A stretch of DNA of 64,000 nucleotides from an uncultured Ruminococcus sp. (lineage in GTDB: Bacteria > Bacillota > Clostridia > Oscillospirales > Ruminococcaceae): contig NZ_CALDMP010000098.1 in assembly GCF_937915125.1 (NCBI RefSeq), forward strand, positions 1-64,000, written 5' to 3'. The notes under the pieces were generated by a model. The model had not been told where the DNA came from and ran no database searches. It was given only the letters and a program-made list of their open reading frames with translations. Positions 52,394-61,073 of the stretch are shown here, one piece after another (the first letter of the stretch is position 1; each line of letters begins with the position of its first letter). A program made the position numbers and the translations under genes.

Positions 52394-53292
52394 CTGCATT
52401 TGCAGCACTTCTCCTGCCCGGCTGTACGCTGGAGGATATTGAGGCATATATGACCGATACCATTGACCAGGCATTCGGCGGCGAGGAAACTGCCGGAGAG
52501 GGCAGCTGTTCCGTCTATTTTCTGGACGTGGGACAGGGCGACAGTTCACTCATTGTGACGGATACTGCCGCCGTCCTCATTGATGCCGGGGAACAGAGTG
52601 CCGGAGACGATGTCCTCGCCGATCTGCAGCAATACGGCGTCACCACCCTGGACTGGATCATCGGCACCCATCCCCATTCCGACCATATCGGCGGATTCCC
52701 GAAAATTCTGGAATATGCCGCAGCATATGACGATCTGACTGTTGCAAATGTCATGACCCCGGCACTGCCGGACAGCCAGATCCCCACCACCAGAATCTAT
52801 GAAAGCTTTCTGGACGGCGTGGAGGCAAACGGGCTGGAACTGACCGAAGCCGTCTCCATGACCATTGATCTGGGAAGTGCTTCTCTGGAGATCATTCCCT
52901 CGCCGGGAGACGATTACAGTTCCCTCAATGACTACTCCATCTGCGCCTACTTAACCTGCGGCGAAACCGGATTTTTCTTTACCGGTGACGCCTCCAAGCC
53001 AGAGGAAACGGACCTGCTGGAATCCGGTGCTCTGGATCATGTCCAGGCGGATGTCCTGAAAGTGGGACATCACGGCAGCCGGGAGTCCTCCACCGATGAT
53101 TTTCTCTATGCCATCAATCCCAGCTATGGAGTGATCTCCTGCGGCTATGACAATTCCTATGGGCATCCCCACAGCGAAGCCATAGCACGGCTCACCAAAT
53201 TCTGCGGCGAACAGATCTGGCGGACAGACGAAAACGGCACAGTCTGCATTCAGTCCGACGGACAGCAGCTGACTGTGACAACAGAAAAGTGA
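52348..53292 (+). CDS. MBL-fold hydrolase (ComEC/Rec2 C-terminal-like) lipoprotein with non-canonical start
   Basis: Read from an ACG at 52348, the 314-residue protein has a perfect lipoprotein signal: a basic start (KSKAIIPKK), a hydrophobic run (ITALLTAFAALLLPGC) and the lipobox cysteine. The rest is a metallo-beta-lactamase domain like the ComEC C-terminus: FLDVGQGDSSLIVTD, GTHPHSDHIGG, TGDASKPEE, VLKVGHHGSRES. Similar stand-alone proteins are probable nucleases or phosphodiesterases. AGGAGG lies 9 nt before the ACG. The first canonical start (ATG 52450) would remove the signal peptide. DUF3006 follows after 8 bp. Confidence 0.8.
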   Translation, partial: TKSKAIIPKKITALLTAFAALLLPGCTLEDIEAYMTDTIDQAFGGEETAGEGSCSVYFLDVGQGDSSLIVTDTAAVLIDAGEQSAGDDVLADLQQYGVTTLDWIIGTHPHSDHIGGFPKILEYAAAYDDLTVANVMTPALPDSQIPTTRIYESFLDGVEANGLELTEAVSMTIDLGSASLEIIPSPGDDYSSLNDYSICAYLTCGETGFFFTGDASKPEETDLLESGALDHVQADVLKVGHHGSRESSTDDFLYAINPSYGVISCGYDNSYGHPHSEAIARLTKFCGEQIWRTDENGTVCIQSDGQQLTVTTEK

Positions 53293-53300
53293 GGGACATT

Positions 53301-53510
53301 ATGATCATCATTGACCGATTCGAAGGCGATCTTGCCGTACTGGAAACAGACAGCGGCATGATACAGGCAGCACGCAGTCTGCTGCCGGAAAATGCACGGG
53401 AGGGGGATATTCTCACCCAGACAGCAGATGGCTATGCAGTGGATGCAGAAGCCACCCAGGCACGGCGGGAAAAGCTCCTTGCCCGTATGAAACGGATAAA
53501 GAAACAGTGA
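53301..53510 (+). CDS. DUF3006 protein
   Basis: The 69-residue protein starts MIIIDRFEGDLAVLETDSGM and has the layout of DUF3006, a short beta-rich family usually encoded next to MBL-fold ComEC-like proteins, as here. GAGGG precedes the ATG. The C-terminus is basic (RREKLLARMKRIKKQ). The function is unknown; the tight coupling (8 bp gap) with the lipoprotein gene suggests a shared process. The next gene begins 6 bp after the stop. Confidence 0.88.
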   Translation: MIIIDRFEGDLAVLETDSGMIQAARSLLPENAREGDILTQTADGYAVDAEATQARREKLLARMKRIKKQ

Positions 53511-53516
53511 GGTAAT

Positions 53517-54764
53517 ATGGAAACAGACCACTTATGTATCGGCGGCGGTCCCGGGGGCATGTTTGCAGCCCTGACTGCCGCCGGCAGCGGAAAACACTGC
53601 ATCATTCTGGAACAAAACGAACAGCTGGGACGAAAGCTGCGTATCACCGGAAAGGGGCGCTGCAATCTGACCAACAACTGCGACAGAGAGACGCTCCTTG
53701 CCAATATTCCCGGCAACGGAAAATTCCTGTACAGCGCCTTTTCCCGGTGTATGCCCCAGGATGTCATGGCATATTTTGAATCCCTGGGCGTGCCTCTGAA
53801 AACAGAACGTGGAAACCGTGTGTTCCCTGTCAGCGACCGTGCGGAGGATATTGTACAGGCACTTCAGAAAGCCATCCGCCGTGCCGGGATTCCGGTAATA
53901 CGCGGCGAGGCGGCGCATCTCATTCTGGAGGATAACCGCTGCTGCGGTATACGTACCACAGACGGCAGAGAATTCCGGGCAGGAACAACACTTCTCGCCA
54001 CTGGCGGCGTGTCCTATCCCAAGACCGGTTCCACGGGAACAGGGTATCAGCTGGCAGAAGAAGCCGGGCACAGCATTGTACCGCCCATGCCCTCTCTTGT
54101 ACCCTTAGTGACACAGGAGACATGGTGCCGGGATGCCATGGGATTGTCCCTGCGGAACGTCACACTTCGGCTGTACCGGGGAGACAAATGCGTATTTGAG
54201 GAACTGGGGGAAATGCTCTTCACCCACTTCGGTGTATCAGGCCCTCTGGTACTCAGCGCCAGCGCTGTGATGCGCAAGGGACAGCCGCAGGATTACCGCA
54301 TGGAAATTGACCTGAAACCGGGACTGACACCGGAACAGCTGGACAAGCGTATCCAGCGTGACCTGACGGACAGCCCCAACCGGGATCTGGGGAATATTCT
54401 CCACGCACTGCTACCGGCAAAGCTGATTCTTCCGGTACTGAGACTCTGCCGGATACCGCCGGACACCAAAGCCAACAGCATGACACGGGAACAGCGGCTG
54501 ACACTGGGTAAGCTGGTAAAAGCCGTACCCCTTCAGGTCAGGGCGTTCCGTCCCATTGAGGAAGCCATTATCACAAGAGGCGGCGTTTCTGTCCGGGAGG
54601 TCAACGCCAAGACCATGGAATCCAAGTGCTGTCCGGGACTGTATTTCGCCGGAGAGATTCTAGACGTGGACGGCTATACCGGCGGCTTCAATCTCCAAAT
54701 TGCTTTTGCAACCGCATACAGTGCCGGGCTTGCCATGAGCGAAGCAGATCAGGTATCATTTTAA
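53517..54764 (+). CDS. NAD(P)/FAD-dependent oxidoreductase, BaiN/HI0933 family
   Basis: The 415-residue flavoprotein has an N-terminal FAD-binding GGGPGGMFAALTAAGSGK, the family-specific RKLRITGKGRCNLTN near residue 40, and a C-terminal YFAGEILDVDGYTGGFNLQ near 380 that closes the FAD site. The HI0933 family includes BaiN, a bile-acid dehydroxylation enzyme, but most members have no known substrate, so I do not name it. It starts 6 bp after the DUF3006 gene and probably belongs to the same operon. Confidence 0.93.
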   Translation: METDHLCIGGGPGGMFAALTAAGSGKHCIILEQNEQLGRKLRITGKGRCNLTNNCDRETLLANIPGNGKFLYSAFSRCMPQDVMAYFESLGVPLKTERGNRVFPVSDRAEDIVQALQKAIRRAGIPVIRGEAAHLILEDNRCCGIRTTDGREFRAGTTLLATGGVSYPKTGSTGTGYQLAEEAGHSIVPPMPSLVPLVTQETWCRDAMGLSLRNVTLRLYRGDKCVFEELGEMLFTHFGVSGPLVLSASAVMRKGQPQDYRMEIDLKPGLTPEQLDKRIQRDLTDSPNRDLGNILHALLPAKLILPVLRLCRIPPDTKANSMTREQRLTLGKLVKAVPLQVRAFRPIEEAIITRGGVSVREVNAKTMESKCCPGLYFAGEILDVDGYTGGFNLQIAFATAYSAGLAMSEADQVSF

Positions 54765-54831
54765 GGCAGGAGAAGCACCTGTCACCCAAGTTTTGGTTCA
54801 ATATTGAAATTATACATAAAGGAGTTACCTT

Positions 54832-55500
54832 ATGAAAACGATTAACATTGCCATCGACGGCCCTGCCGGTGCCGGGAAAAGCAGCATTGCCAGAGAGGTG
54901 GCATCTGAGCTGGGATTTGTCTATGTGGACACCGGTGCGCTGTACCGTGCCATTGCCCTGTTCTCCACGGAATATGCCTCCCGCCGGGAATTTCTGAACG
55001 CACTGGAAGACGACTGCCATCTGGAGATGAAATATTTCGGCGGCACCCAGTGCATTTTCCTGAACGGCGACAATGTCACCGACAAGATACGCACGCCGGA
55101 AATTTCCATGAAGGCATCAGAAGTTTCTGCCCTGCCGGAGGTACGGGAATTCCTGCTGGAAACACAGAAGGACATTGCACGGGAGTACAATGTCATTATG
55201 GATGGCAGAGACATCGGCACGGTAGTGCTGCCGGATGCCGATCTGAAAATCTATCTGACGGCTTCTGCGGAAGAACGTGCCAGCCGCCGGTATCTGGAAC
55301 TGGAGGACAAGCCCGATGCGCCGTCCTATGAGCAGCTTCTGGAAGAGATCAAACAGCGGGATTATAATGACATGCACCGTGCCGTTTCGCCCTTGAAGCA
55401 GGCGAAGGATGCCGTGCTCATTGACAGTACAACCATGGGATTCCATGAGGTGTGCGAGGAGATTCTGGATCTCATTGAGGAACGGTTGGATTTGGAGTAA
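54832..55500 (+). CDS. cmk: Cytidylate kinase
   Basis: Cmk (222 residues) phosphorylates CMP and dCMP. The P-loop is NIAIDGPAGAGKSSIAREVA near residues 3-22, followed by VDTGALYRAIAL and the CMP-binding DGRDIGTVVLPDADLKIYLT near 123. AAAGGAG precedes the ATG. plsC and ispH-rpsA follow on the same strand; cmk-plsC-ispH-rpsA is a recurrent cluster in Clostridia. A 216-bp gap with two palindromic elements separates it from plsC. Confidence 0.97.
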   Translation: MKTINIAIDGPAGAGKSSIAREVASELGFVYVDTGALYRAIALFSTEYASRREFLNALEDDCHLEMKYFGGTQCIFLNGDNVTDKIRTPEISMKASEVSALPEVREFLLETQKDIAREYNVIMDGRDIGTVVLPDADLKIYLTASAEERASRRYLELEDKPDAPSYEQLLEEIKQRDYNDMHRAVSPLKQAKDAVLIDSTTMGFHEVCEEILDLIEERLDLE

Positions 55501-55608
55501 GCTTTCCGAGTCCATCCCATAGGTAAAAAAGTTCCCTTACCATACCCAAATGCGCAGCGGAGAAAATAAGTCAAACCTTGAGAACAACTCTTGGGGAACA
55601 AAGCTTGC

Positions 55609-55632
55609 GGGCGGATAATATCCGCCCCTACA
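55609..55632. repeat. Palindromic CCCCTACA element, GCGGATAATATCCGC stem
   Basis: GGGCGGAT pairs with ATCCGCCC around AAT, followed by CTACA. The fragment at 1-20 is the same type. Confidence 0.75.
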
Positions 55633-55664
55633 GTTACCATTCAATTTCACAAATACACCCCCTG

Positions 55665-55689
55665 CGGGCGAACACAGTTCGCCCCTACA
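55665..55689. repeat. Palindromic CCCCTACA element
   Basis: The GGGCGAACACAGTTCGCCC type, 33 bp after the previous element, in the same orientation, between cmk and plsC. Confidence 0.8.
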
Positions 55690-55716
55690 CAATCTGCTTG
55701 AAAAGGAGGTCATCTT

Positions 55717-56466
55717 TTGCCTTATCCCATTGTCGTATTTTTCTATCGCATCGCCTATTACATCGTGCGGTTTCTGTTCCTGTTCTACTACCGTATTCAA
55801 TTCGAGGGACGGGAAAATGTACCCCAAAAAACCGCCGTTATCTTCGCCTCCAACCACCGCAGTTACCTCGACCCGGTGCTCGTGGCAATGGCAGCGCCCC
55901 ATCCCTTCAACTATATCGCAAAAGAACCGCTGTTCAAAAACCCCATATTCGGCGGCTTCATCCGGTTCATGGGCGCATTCCCCACTTCCAACAGCAAGGA
56001 TCCGTCCTATGACATGCTCTCTGAGGCAACACGCCGTCTGGAAAAACGCCGCCATCTGACCATTTTTCCGGAGGGTACACGTCATACAGACGGCAAAGTG
56101 GGCAGAGGAAAAAGCGGTGTCTGTGTCCTGGCAGCACGCAGTGGTAAACCGGTCGTTCCCGTGGGACTGATTTTCGATTCCAACAATCTCCACTTCCGCA
56201 GCCGCATCTGCGTCCGGGTGGGTAAACCAATCTATGCCGCTGACTACGGACTGGACGAAAATTCCACACCCCACGATATGCACGCCATGCGCAAGGATAT
56301 TATGGACGCCATCCGGGAAATGGTGGAGGAAAATCCGCCCTTCCCCATTCTCCACGACGAACCGAAAAAGCGCACGTCTATCGAAATTGCTCAGGAACAG
56401 CGCCGTGCCGAACTGAAACAGAAAAAACAGGCAGAAGCATCTGCCCCTGAAAAAACGGAGGACTAA
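55717..56466 (+). CDS. plsC: 1-acyl-sn-glycerol-3-phosphate acyltransferase
   Basis: PlsC (249 residues) makes phosphatidic acid, the step after PlsY. The catalytic NHRSYLDPVLVAMA (HX4D) is near residue 46, and the FPEGTRHTDGKVGRGKSG block near 123. An N-terminal hydrophobic helix (IVVFFYRIAYYIVRFLFLF) anchors it to the membrane. The start is TTG, preceded by AAGGAGG at 9-nt spacing. The C-terminus is a charged tail (RRAELKQKKQAEASAPEK). ispH-rpsA starts 3 bp after the stop, so the two are co-translated. Confidence 0.93.
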   Translation: MPYPIVVFFYRIAYYIVRFLFLFYYRIQFEGRENVPQKTAVIFASNHRSYLDPVLVAMAAPHPFNYIAKEPLFKNPIFGGFIRFMGAFPTSNSKDPSYDMLSEATRRLEKRRHLTIFPEGTRHTDGKVGRGKSGVCVLAARSGKPVVPVGLIFDSNNLHFRSRICVRVGKPIYAADYGLDENSTPHDMHAMRKDIMDAIREMVEENPPFPILHDEPKKRTSIEIAQEQRRAELKQKKQAEASAPEKTED

Positions 56467-56469
56467 ACC

Positions 56470-58422
56470 ATGGCTCAGATCACTGTTGCCGACTCTGCCG
56501 GATTCTGCTTCGGCGTAGACCGTGCCGTAAAGCTCTGCTACCAGGCACTGGAACAGCATAAATCCGTGGCTACGCTTGGACCCATTATCCACAACCAGAA
56601 TGTGGTGGATGACCTGACACGGAAAGGCGCCCGCATTGTCAATTCCATTTCCGAACTCCGTCCCGGCGAATGCGTGGTCATTCGCTCCCACGGCGTCAGC
56701 GCCGATGTCTATGCAGAACTGGAACGTGCCGGAAATCCCTATGTGGATGCCACCTGCCCCTTTGTTGCCAAGATCCACCGCATTGTGGAAAAACACACCG
56801 CAGACGGGGATTTTGTCCTCATTGCCGGAGATGCAAATCATCCGGAGGTCGCTGCCATCGTTGGACATTGCAAAGATAATTGCTTTGTTTTCGAAAGTGA
56901 AGAAGCTCTAAACAATTTTTTTCAAAAAAATTTAGCGAATTCTTATAAAAAGCTTGCAATTGTTGCGCAAACAACGTATAATATATTAGTATGGGAAAAG
57001 TGTTTAGAAGCTCTTCCCAAGGACAACCCGAATATTATGGTTTACGATACAATCTGCCACGCAACCCAAGTGCGGCAGTCCGACGCAGACAAACTCTCTC
57101 GCAAGTCAGATTTAATGATTATTGTGGGCGGCAGGCACAGCTCCAATACCGTAAAGCTGTATCATGTCTGCAACAGAAACTGTAGGTCTTATCATATTGA
57201 AAATTCGGATGAGCTTTACACTTTAGACCTATGTAATGCCGAGAAAATCGGGATTACAGCCGGCGCGTCCACACCGGCACATATCATTAAGGAGGTTCAA
57301 CAAACTATGACTGAAATTATGGATAACAACACCATGGAGGAGGACATCAACTTCGCCGAAGCACTGGATCAGTCCTTCAAAAAAATACATACAGGGGAAA
57401 AGGTTAAGGGTACCGTCTGCTCACTGAACAACACGGAAGCAATCGTGGACGTGGGCACAAAGCACACCGGCTATGTGCCGCTGAGCGAACTGACAGACGA
57501 TCCTTCCAAGAAGCCTGCTGATGTTGTTGCCATCGGCGACGAGCTGGATCTGATCGTAACCAAGATCAACGACCAGGAGGGTATTGTGACCCTGTCCAAG
57601 AAGAAGGTCGATGAGATGAAGGGCTTCGAGGAGATCATCAAGGCAAAGGATGAGGGTGCCGTTCTGGAAGGCACTGTAAACGCAGCTGTCAAGGGCGGTG
57701 TGATCATCACTTATGCTGGTGTTCGTGTATTTATTCCGGCATCCCAGAGCGGTCTGCCGAGAGGCGCAGAGATGGATTCTCTGGTAAAGACCACCCAGCG
57801 TTTCACCATCCTGGAAGTCAACGAGCACCGCAGAAGAGCTGTCGGCTCCATCAAGGCTGTTCTGAAGGCAGAAAAGGATGCAGCAAAGGAAGCATTCTGG
57901 GAAACTGCTGAAGTTGGCAAGGTATACAAGGGCGAAGTCAAGTCCCTGACCAGCTACGGCGCATTCGTAGATCTGGGCGGCATCGACGGTATGGTTCATA
58001 TCTCCGAGCTGTCCTGGAAGCGCATCAAGCACCCCAGCGAAGTTGTCAACGTTGGTGACTACATCGAAGTATTCATCAAGGAACTGGATCGTGAAAACAA
58101 CCGCATTTCTCTGGGCTACAAAAAGCCGGAGGACAACCCGTGGGAGAAGTTCAAGGCAAACTACAGCGTTGGCGATGTGATCCCGGCTACTATCGTATCC
58201 ATCACACCTTTCGGCGCATTTGCACAGATCATTGACGGCGTGGATGGTCTGATCCACATTTCTCAGCTGGCTGACAAGCGTGTTGAAAACGTCAAGGACA
58301 TCGTTTCCGTTGGCGATACAGTTGATGTTAAGATCATTGACATCGACATTGAGAACAAGCGCATCTCCATCTCCATGCGTGCTCTGCTGGAGGATGAGGA
58401 CGTTGCTGAGGATGAGGAATAA
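56470..58422 (+). CDS. ispH-rpsA: IspH-ribosomal protein S1 fusion
   Basis: The 650-residue fusion joins HMBPP reductase (residues 1-279, last step of the MEP isoprenoid pathway) to four S1 RNA-binding domains (about 312-637). IspH ligands are intact: cluster cysteines C13, C96 and C196, H124, E126 and the HSSNT block at 223-227. The S1 repeats are VKGTVCSLNNTEAIVDVG, LEGTVNAAVKGGVIITYA, YKGEVKSLTSYGAFVDLG and IPATIVSITPFGAFAQII. This fusion is known in Clostridia. An internal AAGGAGG (57289-57295) and in-frame ATG (57307) sit exactly at the junction, and an AT-rich patch at 56880-57060 contains a consensus promoter. Confidence 0.95.
   Translation: MAQITVADSAGFCFGVDRAVKLCYQALEQHKSVATLGPIIHNQNVVDDLTRKGARIVNSISELRPGECVVIRSHGVSADVYAELERAGNPYVDATCPFVAKIHRIVEKHTADGDFVLIAGDANHPEVAAIVGHCKDNCFVFESEEALNNFFQKNLANSYKKLAIVAQTTYNILVWEKCLEALPKDNPNIMVYDTICHATQVRQSDADKLSRKSDLMIIVGGRHSSNTVKLYHVCNRNCRSYHIENSDELYTLDLCNAEKIGITAGASTPAHIIKEVQQTMTEIMDNNTMEEDINFAEALDQSFKKIHTGEKVKGTVCSLNNTEAIVDVGTKHTGYVPLSELTDDPSKKPADVVAIGDELDLIVTKINDQEGIVTLSKKKVDEMKGFEEIIKAKDEGAVLEGTVNAAVKGGVIITYAGVRVFIPASQSGLPRGAEMDSLVKTTQRFTILEVNEHRRRAVGSIKAVLKAEKDAAKEAFWETAEVGKVYKGEVKSLTSYGAFVDLGGIDGMVHISELSWKRIKHPSEVVNVGDYIEVFIKELDRENNRISLGYKKPEDNPWEKFKANYSVGDVIPATIVSITPFGAFAQIIDGVDGLIHISQLADKRVENVKDIVSVGDTVDVKIIDIDIENKRISISMRALLEDEDVAEDEE
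56954..56982 (+). promoter_or_regulatory. Putative internal promoter within ispH
   Basis: TTGCAA (56954-56959) and TATAAT (56977-56982) are 17 nt apart, inside an AT-rich part of the ispH coding region. Confidence 0.55.
57289..58422 (+). other. rpsA: Internal start giving stand-alone S1 (371 residues)
   Basis: AAGGAGG at 57289-57295 lies 11 nt before ATG 57307 (MTEIMDNNTMEEDINF), in frame with the fusion and just after the last IspH residues. Free four-domain S1 would result. This is a translation signal inside the fusion, not a separate ORF. Confidence 0.6.
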
Positions 58423-58457
58423 TTCCAGTCCGGAAGTTCTCTTTTGACAAGGTAAAA

Positions 58458-58500
58458 TAAAAGCGGCAGTGTGGCTTTTGGCTGCACTGCCGCTTTTTTT
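58458..58500 (+). terminator. Terminator of ispH-rpsA
   Basis: AAAAGCGGCAGTG pairs with CACTGCCGCTTTTTTT across a 13-nt loop. Confidence 0.9.
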
Positions 58501-58511
58501 ATTTATAATAC

Positions 58512-58549
58512 GAATAACCGCCCCAAGTTTCCAGCCCGGACGGTTATTC
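58512..58549. repeat. Antitoxin-RNA terminator-like hairpin, remnant
   Basis: GAATAACCG pairs with CGGTTATTC; the CGCCCCAAGTTTCCAGCCCG loop resembles the terminator at 6341-6378 (CCGCCCCAGCTTGCCA). No promoter or toxin ORF is nearby. Confidence 0.5.
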
Positions 58550-58563
58550 TTTAGAGGTGCCCT

Positions 58564-59088
58564 TTATTTTTTCACATCGGCGATCCACCGCCAGGGCATA
58601 TTCTTCCAATATACCCCGGCATAATCAATGCCCACACGCACATCGGTGCGCAATTCCGGGCGGAATCCATCGTCTGCGATCCACAGATCCGGGCAGGTGA
58701 CAAAGCTGTCCCCGTTCAACGACTTGTCGATTTGCAGATATTTCGTCAGCTTCGCTGGACCATTGTGCACTGCTCCGGCACGGAGGAGCACCCCCTGGGG
58801 CTGTTCTGGCTCGCCTGTAATGACGTTCATCAGCCAGTGCATGCCGTAGCACAGGTAAATATAGATCACGCCGCTTTCCCGGTAGAGCAATTCTGTCCGG
58901 GGTGTTCTGCCCTTGGAGGCATGGCATCCCAGATCTTCCTCACCCCGGTATGCCTCTGTCTCGGCAATGCGCTCCTGCAAGATCGTCCCATCCGGCAGCC
59001 GGCGCAGAAGCAGTTTCCCCACCAGATCCGGAGCAACCTCCAGACAGTCCCGGTGAAAAAAGGATTCGTTCAGTCGGATAGGCTGCAT
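58564..59088 (-). CDS. mpg: 3-methyladenine DNA glycosylase
   Basis: The 174-residue enzyme is the eukaryotic-type AAG/MPG glycosylase that excises alkylated and deaminated purines. Conserved blocks are RIAETEAYRGEEDLGCHASK (catalytic glutamate) near residue 38, YLCYGMHWLMNVITG near 75, and VLLRAGAV followed by the NGPAKL block near 105. The ATG at 59088 begins MQPIRLNESFFHRDCLEVAP, the family start, with GGGGAGAT upstream. A full MITE-A lies upstream (59123-59294), between it and rqcH. Confidence 0.93.
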   Translation of the reverse strand: MQPIRLNESFFHRDCLEVAPDLVGKLLLRRLPDGTILQERIAETEAYRGEEDLGCHASKGRTPRTELLYRESGVIYIYLCYGMHWLMNVITGEPEQPQGVLLRAGAVHNGPAKLTKYLQIDKSLNGDSFVTCPDLWIADDGFRPELRTDVRVGIDYAGVYWKNMPWRWIADVKK

Positions 59089-59122
59089 GGTATCTCCCCT
59101 TTCCTCGTATGATCTGTGCTTA

Positions 59123-59294
59123 GGCAACACCGCACAAAGAGCGCCTGGCGGCTTTGCACGTCATATGCTTGCATATTTCTCGTCATATTTCACAAAAATG
59201 CTCGTGAATACACAAAGTATTCACTGCGCTTTTTGTTTCATCTGACGAAAAATCTGACGGCGTATCTGACGCACAATCTTTGTGCGGTATTGCC
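59123..59294. mobile_element. MITE-A, full-length copy (172 bp), inverted
   Basis: Ends are GGCAACACCGCACAAAGAGC and TTGTGCGGTATTGCC. The end abuts the rqcH stop codon, whose complement is at 59296. Confidence 0.8.
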
Positions 59295-59295
59295 C

Positions 59296-61032
59296 TTATT
59301 CTTGTTCCATCTGTTTCGGTGTCACATACAGCGTATGCTGGTTGGAGAAGATCACCATTCCCGGCTTTGCCCCTGCCGGTTTTTTCACGAACCGCACCGG
59401 GCAATAATCTACCGGAACCTGTGCGGAATCCCTTGCCTTGCTGTGATATGCCGCCAGCTGTGCCGCCTCCTCCAATACCTGCTGGGATGGCTCTTTTCCT
59501 CCGGTCTCCAAAATCACGTGAGAACCGGGAATGTTCTGGGTATGCAGCCAGATGTCGTTTTTATTTGCCGTTTTCAGCGTCAGCTGGTCATTCTGACGAT
59601 TATTGCGTCCCACCAGAATCCGTGTGCCGTCCGAAGCGGTAAACGCCATGGGCGGCAGAGACTTCGGCGGCTTGCCCTTACGCCGCAGGAGCCGCAGATA
59701 GCCCTGTTCCGCAAGCTCCGTGCGCAGCTGTTCCAGATCGTTTTCCGTTTCCGCACGGCTCAGCGCATCCAGCACGCTGTCCAGATATGCCAGTTCTTCC
59801 CTGCCCTTTGCGATCTGCTCGGTCAGGATCTTTTCCGCCGTACATGCCTTTTTGTATGCCTGATAGTATTTCTGAGCATTCTGGGGCGGCGTCAGACGAG
59901 CGTCCAATTCAATGTTAACTGTGGGACACGCCGGGTCGTAGAAGTCCTCCAGTTCCGCCGTAGTATCTCCCTTGTGCAGTCGATAGAGATTCGCTGAGAT
60001 CAGGTCCGCCTTATGCCGCAGGGCATCCTTTTCCTCACAGGCATCCAGTTCCTCCGACTGGGAAACAATACGCCGCTGGATACGCTCTGTGGCATGGAGC
60101 AGCAGATGGAACAGATCGTTGGCTCGCTGTTTCAGTCTTGCCGCATGGTCACGGCTGGCGAAGAATTCGTCCAGCAGTTCGCACGCAGAAGGCATGGTTT
60201 TCGTCACCATAAGGGTGCCATACTGGTGCAGGGGCAGGAAAGAAAAGTCCTTGGGCTGTCCTTCCCGGGTGCTGACCATGGTGTAGACCTCCGTGCCCTG
60301 CTCCAGCATTTCCCGGGAGCGACGAATGGTGTAGCACAGACGGTCGCTCTGATCGCCTGTAAGCGCCTCTGCACGGCACGCTGTGCCCTGCCCGGTGTAA
60401 TATGCCCACTCCCGGACAAGCACCGGAGAAACGCCCTCAAAGGTCTGTAGGAGTGCCTTGGACAGTTCTGCATTTTTCGAAGCAACTGCGGCACGTATCT
60501 CCCCATCAGAAGCGGTCAGGAAATTCAGGCGGTCGTCCCGGGGCGGCATTTCATAGGCAACCCCCGGCAACACCAATCGCTTGCTGGACATGGTGGCATC
60601 CACACGCTTCATACTGTCGATGACAACGCCTTTTTCGTCAATGAGAATCAGGTTGGAGTAGCGCCCCATGATTTCACAGGCAAGAGTCAGCTGTACCACG
60701 TCTCCCAGTTCGTTGACGCAAGAGAAGTCGAAGTATAGCACACGCTCCAGACCGTCCTGGCGGATATCCAGCAGCTTGCCGTTGCCCAGGCGTTTCCGCA
60801 GGAGCATACAGAACATGGGCGGCGTTTTCGGGTTTTCCACTGCCACCTGGGTCAGGTGCACCCGTGCCCGGTCTGCGGCGCAGGAGATGAGGATCTTTGC
60901 CCCACCGGTACGGCTGCGAAGTGCCAGAATCAGTTCTTCCCGTGCCGGCTGGTGAATTTTTTCAATGCGGGAATCCATGAGCGGCAGAAGTTCCTGCCGC
61001 ACTGCGTGTAAATATGCACCGTCTAATGCCAT
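59296..61032 (-). CDS. rqcH: Rqc2/RqcH-type ribosome quality control protein
   Basis: RqcH (578 residues) binds stalled 50S subunits and adds C-terminal alanine tails. The N-terminal NFACT-N domain starts MALDGAYLHAVRQELLPLMD; the middle has helix-hairpin-helix and coiled-coil parts (about 290-430); the C-terminal NFACT-R domain has GRNNRQNDQLTLK and HTQNIPGSHVIL near residues 485-515. Clostridial members were first called fibronectin-binding proteins (FbpA). An AAAGGATG site precedes the ATG. The terminal MITE-A abuts its 3' end. Confidence 0.94.
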   Translation of the reverse strand: MALDGAYLHAVRQELLPLMDSRIEKIHQPAREELILALRSRTGGAKILISCAADRARVHLTQVAVENPKTPPMFCMLLRKRLGNGKLLDIRQDGLERVLYFDFSCVNELGDVVQLTLACEIMGRYSNLILIDEKGVVIDSMKRVDATMSSKRLVLPGVAYEMPPRDDRLNFLTASDGEIRAAVASKNAELSKALLQTFEGVSPVLVREWAYYTGQGTACRAEALTGDQSDRLCYTIRRSREMLEQGTEVYTMVSTREGQPKDFSFLPLHQYGTLMVTKTMPSACELLDEFFASRDHAARLKQRANDLFHLLLHATERIQRRIVSQSEELDACEEKDALRHKADLISANLYRLHKGDTTAELEDFYDPACPTVNIELDARLTPPQNAQKYYQAYKKACTAEKILTEQIAKGREELAYLDSVLDALSRAETENDLEQLRTELAEQGYLRLLRRKGKPPKSLPPMAFTASDGTRILVGRNNRQNDQLTLKTANKNDIWLHTQNIPGSHVILETGGKEPSQQVLEEAAQLAAYHSKARDSAQVPVDYCPVRFVKKPAGAKPGMVIFSNQHTLYVTPKQMEQE

Positions 61033-61073
61033 GTGTTTTCATCCTTTCTTTTTGAGGATTACAGCGATATGAT

